Source: Eubacterium sp. MSJ-21 (GTDB taxonomy: Bacteria; Bacillota; Clostridia; Lachnospirales; Lachnospiraceae). Taken from it: DNA of 64,000 nt. This document shows positions 58,605 through 64,000 of the stretch, piece after piece. The notes under the pieces were generated by a model, which was given only the letters and a program-made list of their open reading frames with translations, was not told the origin of the DNA and did no database searches. The number at the start of each line of letters is the position of its first letter. The stretch's first letter is position 1. The position numbers were made by a program, and so were the translations under genes. The stretch covers positions 124,001 through 188,000 of the forward strand of contig NZ_JAHLPZ010000005.1 in NCBI RefSeq assembly GCF_018918185.1, given 5' to 3'.

Positions 58605-61031
58605 ATGAAACGACCATTCTTTTGTGTAGCTTTGGCGTATGCACTTGGAGAGGTGATTGCACTTTACACGAGAACGGCAGGCGGGATCAGCATAGCGACA
58701 GTTGTGCTTATTTGCGTTGGAATCTTCATGAAGAAATATAAGCATGGGAAAAGCGCATGCATATTGGGACTGAGCGTCAGCCTTGGTATGGTTTGCGCTT
58801 TTTTGCGTGTTCCACAAGATTTGAGGGGCGGGATGCCTGCATGCAGGTGCTCTGTGCAGGAGGAAGCATATGAGATTTCCACCTATGCGACGGGGGCAGA
58901 AAAACAGGGAACGGAAGTGACATGTTCTGGGATTCTGATGGACAAAATGGGGGATTCGTGGACGCTGCAGGTGCTGGAAGGAGAGGGCGTATCAGGGCGT
59001 ATTTTACTTCGAGGGGTGACGGATCCCTATGAGATTTCAGATGTTGTGCAGGTTTCCGGCCCTTGTTATACATTTGAAAATCCGAGAAATCCTGGTGGTT
59101 TCCCGGCACGCAGTTACTATCTTGCCAGGAATATCACAGCGTATTATTACACACCGCAGATAACCCGGCTATCCGTACCAAAACGTCAGGTGCTTGGAAC
59201 TCCGATGTACCTGTATTATGGGTTGAAGCAGCGTTTGTATCAGTTTCGTACATATGCCGGGCGGCAGATCGGACAACTGCTTCCTGAGGATACAGCAGCG
59301 CTTGTAAGCGGGATTTTGCTGGGGGAAAAGTCTGAAATTGCACCGGAAATCAAGACATTGTATCAGATGGGAGGGATTGCACATATTTTGGCAATATCCG
59401 GACTTCATATATCCTTGCTGGGTGGCTGTTTGTTCCGGCTGCTGCGCAAATTACGCATGCAGGTCCGGGCAACTGGAATGATTACGATTGTGGGACTCTG
59501 GCTCTATGGAACGATGACAGGGATGAGTCTTGCAACGATGCGTGCAATCTGGATGATGGTAATCCTGCTTGTGGCACAGATATATGGAAAAGCTTATGAT
59601 ATGCCGACCGCAATGGGGATTGCACTGTTTATCATGCTATTATGCAACCCTGTCCGGATTCTGGATGCCGGGATGCAGTTAAGCTATATGGCAATTGCCG
59701 GGGTGTCGCTTGGAAACTATGGAATGAGACGGTTGCATAAGAAATCCTGGTTCCGCCGCTATCAGAAGAAACACCGTATTGCTTTCCATATTGCGCAGAG
59801 TTTCTTTTATTCTATCACGTTAAATGCCATGATGTTTCCTGCGCTGGCAGGGACATACTATGAAGTTCCGGCATATGCATGGCTGTTGAATCTGATTGTT
59901 GTTCCAGGGATGACTGTTGTTGTGGCTGGAAGCTGGATCGGGCTGATTGCGTCGTCTGGATCTGTTGGGATTGGAAAGCTGGTGATGCTTCCGGTTGGAT
60001 GGTTGCTGCGTGGATACACATGGTTGTGCAGTTTAACACTTGAATTGCCGTGTAATACGATTCATACGGGAGAGATACGAGGGATACAGATACTTGTATG
60101 GTATGGTGGAATCGCTTTGGTTCTTGGATTACTTCGGACGAACAGCAGAAACCGGATCCGGGATCGTATCTATAAACAGACGGGCAGATTTTGGAGGAAG
60201 AAAGCTGTTGTGAGATATACAGTGGGGGTAATTCTGATCGGGATACTGGTGGAGGGAGCGGTACAGGTGGTGCTGCTTCGACAGCAGAGAACGGAAGCTG
60301 TGTATTTTCTGGATGTTGGACAGGGTGACGGAATTCTGATGCGATCGCCGGCCGGAAGCAATCTGGTTATAGATGGAGGGTCCACGTCGCAGTCTGGATG
60401 TGGAACATACACACTGCTTCCTGCACTTCGTTCACAGGGCATGACGGAGATTGATTATTGGTTTGTGACGCATACAGATGAGGATCATATCAGCGGATTA
60501 AAGGAGATTTTGTTACAGGGAACACTGGCACAGATCAAAGTACGGGCGGTTGTATTTTCTGCCTATGTATTTCAGGATGAGTCTTTTGCAGAGCTTGTAG
60601 CACTGCTTCAAACAGCTGAAATTCCGATTGTATGGATGAAGGAGGGTGATGTGGTCGGAGATGGAACGTTTACACTTACCTGCCTGCATCCAACTGCGGA
60701 ATATCATGCGAAGGATAAAAATGCGGCGAGCCTGGCACTTACTTATCATTCCAATACGTTTGACATGTTGTTTACCGGAGATATGGATGCAGATGCCATC
60801 GAAGATATGGATATACAGCAATCGTTTGACTGTATCAAGCTTCCCCATCATGGTTCAAAGTATTCATATGTGGAAGGGGTTTATACGCATGCTGACTATG
60901 GTGTGATTTCCTGTGGATACAATAACCGTTATGGGCATCCACATGCAGAAGTGCTGGAGGGATTAGAACAGGAAGGCACACAGATACTTCGGACAGACGA
61001 GATGGGGGCGGTTATTTTCCGGGGCAGATAA
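58605..61031 (+). CDS. comEC: DNA internalization competence protein ComEC/Rec2
   Basis: 808 residues. An N-terminal OB-like external domain (DUF4131 region, about 60-200), a central multi-membrane Competence domain (about 225-520; GILLGEKSEI, ISGLHISLLGG) and a C-terminal metallo-beta-lactamase-like domain (about 560-808) with FLDVGQGDGILM, THTDEDHISGL and LPHHGSKYS. ComEC forms the channel for single-stranded DNA uptake. AGGAG precedes the ATG. The comEA-like gene lies 4 kb upstream; whether the host is naturally competent is unknown. Confidence 0.93.
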   Translation: MKRPFFCVALAYALGEVIALYTRTAGGISIATVVLICVGIFMKKYKHGKSACILGLSVSLGMVCAFLRVPQDLRGGMPACRCSVQEEAYEISTYATGAEKQGTEVTCSGILMDKMGDSWTLQVLEGEGVSGRILLRGVTDPYEISDVVQVSGPCYTFENPRNPGGFPARSYYLARNITAYYYTPQITRLSVPKRQVLGTPMYLYYGLKQRLYQFRTYAGRQIGQLLPEDTAALVSGILLGEKSEIAPEIKTLYQMGGIAHILAISGLHISLLGGCLFRLLRKLRMQVRATGMITIVGLWLYGTMTGMSLATMRAIWMMVILLVAQIYGKAYDMPTAMGIALFIMLLCNPVRILDAGMQLSYMAIAGVSLGNYGMRRLHKKSWFRRYQKKHRIAFHIAQSFFYSITLNAMMFPALAGTYYEVPAYAWLLNLIVVPGMTVVVAGSWIGLIASSGSVGIGKLVMLPVGWLLRGYTWLCSLTLELPCNTIHTGEIRGIQILVWYGGIALVLGLLRTNSRNRIRDRIYKQTGRFWRKKAVVRYTVGVILIGILVEGAVQVVLLRQQRTEAVYFLDVGQGDGILMRSPAGSNLVIDGGSTSQSGCGTYTLLPALRSQGMTEIDYWFVTHTDEDHISGLKEILLQGTLAQIKVRAVVFSAYVFQDESFAELVALLQTAEIPIVWMKEGDVVGDGTFTLTCLHPTAEYHAKDKNAASLALTYHSNTFDMLFTGDMDADAIEDMDIQQSFDCIKLPHHGSKYSYVEGVYTHADYGVISCGYNNRYGHPHAEVLEGLEQEGTQILRTDEMGAVIFRGR

Positions 61032-61081
61032 ATGATAGTAATTATGTGGAACATGGTAAAAAGAATATATCTAAGATCAAA

Positions 61082-61110
61082 TTGATGAATAGAATCGGAT
61101 GTGATAAAAT
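61082..61110 (+). promoter_or_regulatory. Sigma-A promoter of holA
   Basis: TTGATG (61082-61087), 17-base spacer, TAAAAT (61105-61110), 26 bases upstream of the holA start. Confidence 0.6.
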
Positions 61111-61136
61111 GTATTTCATGATAATAAGGAGTCACC

Positions 61137-62165
61137 ATGGCAAAAAAAGAAAAAGCAAATGGCATGGCCATTTTAAATGAACAAATCAATAAGAAAGAAT
61201 TCAGCCGTGTGTATCTGCTTGGAGGTACGGAACCATATCTGATCTATCAATACCGGGATAAGCTGATTGCAGCGATGATCGATCCGGGAGATACGATGAA
61301 TTTTATCACCTATAAAGGGGAAAATTCAAAGCCGGAGGATATTATCGAGTTTGCAGATACAATGCCGTTTTTCACCGAACGGAGGGTCGTGCTGGTGGAG
61401 AACAGTAATTTCTTTAAGAATGGCTGTGAGAAGCTGGAGAAGGCCTTGGAAGAGCTGCCGGATACAACGGTGCTGGTTTTCGTTGAGAAGAATATTGATA
61501 ACCGCAAGAAGCTTGCAAAGCAGGTGGCGCAGCTAGGTACGGTAGCAATGTTTGATGCACCGGACAGTGAGATGTTAGCTGTCTGGCTGAATGGCATGTT
61601 TGCGGAAGATCAGATTGCAATCAGCGGTACGACATTGCGTTATCTGATCGACCGGGTTGGAAACAGCATGAATCTGCTCAAAAACGAAGTGGATAAGCTT
61701 CGTGCTTATGTAGTGGATAAGAAAAGCGTTTCCAAAGAGGATATTGATCTGCTCTGCGTGAATCAGGTGGAGGACAAGATATTTGATATGATTGATGCGA
61801 TTTCTGAGAAGCAGCAGCAAAAAGCAATGGAATTATACGATGATCTCCTGTATTTGCAGGAGGCGCCGATGAAGATTCTTGTGCTGATCACACGGAATTT
61901 TATGCAGCTTTTGAAAATTCGCTTTGCATTTGATACCGGCACGCCGGAAGGACAGATCGCTTCGACATTCGGCATCCGCCCGTACTTTGTAAAAAAATAT
62001 ATTGCACAGGCAAAATCCTTCACGAAAGAGCAGCTGATTTCCTGTGTGCGGTTATGTCAGGAAGCTGATACGAATATCAAGACAGGCAGGATGCGGGACA
62101 AACTCGCAACCGAGATGGTGATATTAGAGCTTCTGCTACATGGCGGAGAAAAGCAGGAAGTATAA
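61137..62165 (+). CDS. holA: DNA polymerase III subunit delta
   Basis: 342 residues. RVYLLGGTEPYLIYQYRDKLI near 23-43, ERRVVLVENSNFF near 81, and a C-terminal helical collar (YIAQAKSFTKEQLISCVRLC) match HolA, the clamp-loader subunit that opens the beta clamp. AAGGAG lies 8 bases before the ATG. holA directly downstream of comEC is a common arrangement in Firmicutes. Confidence 0.92.
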   Translation: MAKKEKANGMAILNEQINKKEFSRVYLLGGTEPYLIYQYRDKLIAAMIDPGDTMNFITYKGENSKPEDIIEFADTMPFFTERRVVLVENSNFFKNGCEKLEKALEELPDTTVLVFVEKNIDNRKKLAKQVAQLGTVAMFDAPDSEMLAVWLNGMFAEDQIAISGTTLRYLIDRVGNSMNLLKNEVDKLRAYVVDKKSVSKEDIDLLCVNQVEDKIFDMIDAISEKQQQKAMELYDDLLYLQEAPMKILVLITRNFMQLLKIRFAFDTGTPEGQIASTFGIRPYFVKKYIAQAKSFTKEQLISCVRLCQEADTNIKTGRMRDKLATEMVILELLLHGGEKQEV

Positions 62166-62167
62166 CA

Positions 62168-62220
62168 GATAATACAAAAGCTCCACGCTTACAGGTTAAG
62201 CGTGGAGCTTTTGTATTATC
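62168..62220. terminator. Bidirectional terminator between holA and porB
   Basis: A long near-perfect stem: GATAATACAAAAGCTCCACG pairs with its complement ending at 62220 around ACAGGTT. A-rich and T-rich flanks let it stop transcripts from both sides. Confidence 0.9.
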
Positions 62221-62228
62221 ATAGATAT

Positions 62229-63161
62229 TTACTTTGAACACATATAGAGCAGGTTTTCCCATCTGCGGTCAACCTCTTCCTGATACTGTACAAGCAGGTT
62301 CTCGTTTTCCGGCTTGAACAGATGCTTGAATCTGCCCTGTGGACGAAGGAAGTCTTCGATTGGAAGCTTCTTCTTTGGCTCATAGTTCAAGATCCACTTG
62401 CCTTCCACAACCTCGAACAGTGGCCAGTAGCATGTCTCAACTGCGAGCTTGCAGATCTTCATGATATCCGGTGTATCATATCGCCAGCCACGCGGACATG
62501 GTGACATGATATTTAAGAATGCGGCACCTGGTGTGTAGATCGCCTTCTCGGACTTCTCGTACAGATCCTTCATGGTTCCGATGAAGGTAGATTGTGCAAC
62601 ATATGGAATATCATGGTTTGCGATGATAGATGCGAGATCCTTCCGGTTCTGCATCTTACCGTTGGAGCATTTACCAACCGGTGTTGTCGTTGTATCTGCG
62701 AACATCGGTGTCGCAGAAGAACGCTGGATACCGGTGTTCATGTAAGCGCCGTTATCATAGCAGACATATACCATATCGTGGTTACGCTCCATCGCACCGG
62801 ACAGAGACTGGAGACCGATATCGTAAGTTCCGCCGTCACCACCGAACGTGATGAACTTATAATTGGCGGAGATCTTTCCCTTTTTCTTTAATGCATGGTA
62901 AGCGGTTTCAATACCGGAAAGGGTAGCACCTGCATTTTCAAATGCATTGTGCATGTAGCTGTCCTCCCATGCGGTATATGGATACATGAAGCTGGATACC
63001 TCCAGACAGCCGGTTGCGTTTCCGATGACTGCCTTGTCACCCTCATGAAGGGCACGCAGAACTGTACGAACAGCGATTGTTCCGCCACAGCCTGCACACA
63101 TTCTATGTCCCGGAGCGAGACGTTCCGGTTTGCTCATTACTTCTTTGAAATTAAATGCCAT
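62229..63161 (-). CDS. porB: Pyruvate:ferredoxin oxidoreductase beta subunit
   Basis: 310 residues. MCAGCGGTIAVRTVLRAL near 21-39, ATGCLEVSS near 49, and the thiamine diphosphate/Mg motif FGGDGGTYDIGLQSLSGAMER near 105-125 identify the TPP-binding subunit of 2-oxoacid:ferredoxin oxidoreductases. It oxidatively decarboxylates pyruvate to acetyl-CoA, reducing ferredoxin, central to anaerobic energy metabolism. It follows the alpha subunit gene by 14 bases. The separate-subunit arrangement contrasts with the single-chain enzyme common in many Clostridia. Confidence 0.9.
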   Translation of the reverse strand: MAFNFKEVMSKPERLAPGHRMCAGCGGTIAVRTVLRALHEGDKAVIGNATGCLEVSSFMYPYTAWEDSYMHNAFENAGATLSGIETAYHALKKKGKISANYKFITFGGDGGTYDIGLQSLSGAMERNHDMVYVCYDNGAYMNTGIQRSSATPMFADTTTTPVGKCSNGKMQNRKDLASIIANHDIPYVAQSTFIGTMKDLYEKSEKAIYTPGAAFLNIMSPCPRGWRYDTPDIMKICKLAVETCYWPLFEVVEGKWILNYEPKKKLPIEDFLRPQGRFKHLFKPENENLLVQYQEEVDRRWENLLYMCSK

Positions 63162-63175
63162 CTCGATTTCCTCCG

Positions 63176-64000
63176 TTACTTTCTAAGTCCGATATATTTG
63201 AACTGTTCTACTTCCTGCTTGCCGGATACATAATCCATCAGATCCTGATAGATACCGCAGGCTGTTTCTACTGTGTAATCTCTTCCGGCAAGACCGTAGA
63301 AATAGTTGACGGTTGTAGATTCGTTCTTTGCATCATATAAAGCAGCCTTCAGTTCAGAACCAAGCGGACCACCGCATCCGGAGAAGCTTTCTGCACGATC
63401 CATGATCGCGATGCCCTTTGTATTTTTGAGTGCGGCAGCTAACTCGGTACCCGGGAACGGACGGAATACACGAACCTTGATCATGCCTGCTTTAATTCCC
63501 TGCTCGCGAAGCTCATCAACAGCTTCCTTTGTTGTTCCGGCAGCAGATCCCATGATGACGATCACATACTCGGCGTCATCCATGCGATACTCCTCGAAAA
63601 GTCCGTATTTTCTTCCGGAGATCTTCTCGAATTCCTCTGCGACCTCTAAGATAACCTTCTTTGCGTTCTTCATGGCGATACGCTGGTTCATCTTTGTCTC
63701 CATGTAGAATGGAGAGTTTGCATAGGGACCAACAGCCATTGGCATATCTGCATTTAACAGGAAGTTTTCCGGTTCATAGCTTCCTACAAATTCTTTTACT
63801 TTCTCTGTCTCAATCAGTGAGATATTCTCAACTGCGTGGCTGGTGATGAAACCATCCTGGCAAGCCATAAATGGAAGTTTGACATCCGGATGCTCGGCAA
63901 TGCGGAATGCCTGGATATAATTGTCGTAAGCTTCCTGGTTGTTCTCGGCGTAAATCTGGATCCAGCCGGCATCTCTGGCACCCATACTGTCAGAGTGGTC
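63176..64000 (-). CDS. porA: Pyruvate:ferredoxin oxidoreductase alpha subunit, C-terminal part
   Basis: About 275 codons lie in the window; the gene continues past base 64000. The frame runs on through DHSDSMGARDAG, so the ATG at 63985 is internal. It contains FMACQDGFITSHAVENI, GSAAGTTKEAVDEL and MIKVRVFRPFPGTEL, typical of the PorA pyrimidine-binding and transketolase C-terminal domains. Together with porB it forms the catalytic core; gamma and delta subunits would be upstream, outside the window. Confidence 0.88.
   Translation of the reverse strand, partial: DHSDSMGARDAGWIQIYAENNQEAYDNYIQAFRIAEHPDVKLPFMACQDGFITSHAVENISLIETEKVKEFVGSYEPENFLLNADMPMAVGPYANSPFYMETKMNQRIAMKNAKKVILEVAEEFEKISGRKYGLFEEYRMDDAEYVIVIMGSAAGTTKEAVDELREQGIKAGMIKVRVFRPFPGTELAAALKNTKGIAIMDRAESFSGCGGPLGSELKAALYDAKNESTTVNYFYGLAGRDYTVETACGIYQDLMDYVSGKQEVEQFKYIGLRK

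Noticed and set aside
1-64000. tRNA or rRNA genes, insertion sequences, integrases, phage genes or a replication origin
   Set aside because: No cloverleaf, rRNA core, transposase motif, terminal repeat pair or DnaA-box cluster was noticed on reading the window.

Overview
The window looks like a chromosome segment from a Gram-positive anaerobe of the Clostridia, most likely family Lachnospiraceae. Supporting signs are strong AGGAGG-type ribosome binding sites, sigma-A promoters with 17-nt spacers, ATGA gene overlaps, a two-subunit pyruvate:ferredoxin oxidoreductase, and several families typical of this group (DUF1189-like, a DUF3877-like protein, DUF368, SpoIID and SH3/SleB proteins). No rRNA, tRNA, insertion sequence, phage or CRISPR array was seen. 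Most genes point rightward; the leftward ones are the marR-MATE pair, gltX, a DUF368 gene, argG, add and porBA.

Layout: 1-8.1 kb holds the 3' end of ribH, a HAD phosphatase, a degenerate histidine-kinase-like membrane protein, a DUF1189-like protein, an SGNH hydrolase, a marR-MATE efflux operon with the operator inside its promoter, tcdA and a small conserved protein. At 8.2-23 kb, after nadA, comes the most striking region. A BceRS/GraRS-type two-component system and a BceAB/VraFG-type ABC transporter bracket an expanded dlt-like envelope-modification cluster. That cluster has two MBOAT/SGNH (DltB/DltD-like) pairs, a DltA-like adenylating enzyme, a carrier protein, and a LysA/BtrK-like PLP decarboxylase that ordinary dlt operons lack. 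The cluster and the transporter genes are preceded by matching promoters: a TTACA-N4-YGTAA dyad, a further TGTMA half-site and a -10 box, all at identical spacing. I infer one peptide-sensing and envelope-charging regulon, comparable with GraRS-VraFG-dlt of Staphylococcus aureus but with probably altered chemistry.

From 23 to 41 kb lie a structured RNA candidate (6S-like), a SpoIID-fold protein without the catalytic Glu, a YihY/BrkB membrane protein, glyA, ftsH, an HD-domain nucleotidase, gltX, an acidic membrane protein, DUF2156 and DUF368 proteins, two DegV proteins flanking an amidase-fold lipoprotein with its zinc and catalytic residues replaced, and an SH3/SleB wall hydrolase whose promoter carries two perfect WalR-type boxes. 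From 41 to 48 kb are four glycosyltransferase-2 genes and an AT-rich pair (SGNH hydrolase plus secreted repeat protein).

From 48 to 64 kb are arginine biosynthesis genes (argG divergent from argC-argJ-argB), a YdcZ-like transporter gene whose Shine-Dalgarno sequence lies in a terminator stem, a ComEA-like protein, a second two-component system split by add on the other strand and ending in a GerMN lipoprotein, comEC, holA and porB-porA (cut by the window edge). Recurring themes are envelope remodelling and its sensing, and three enzyme-fold proteins that have lost catalytic residues.
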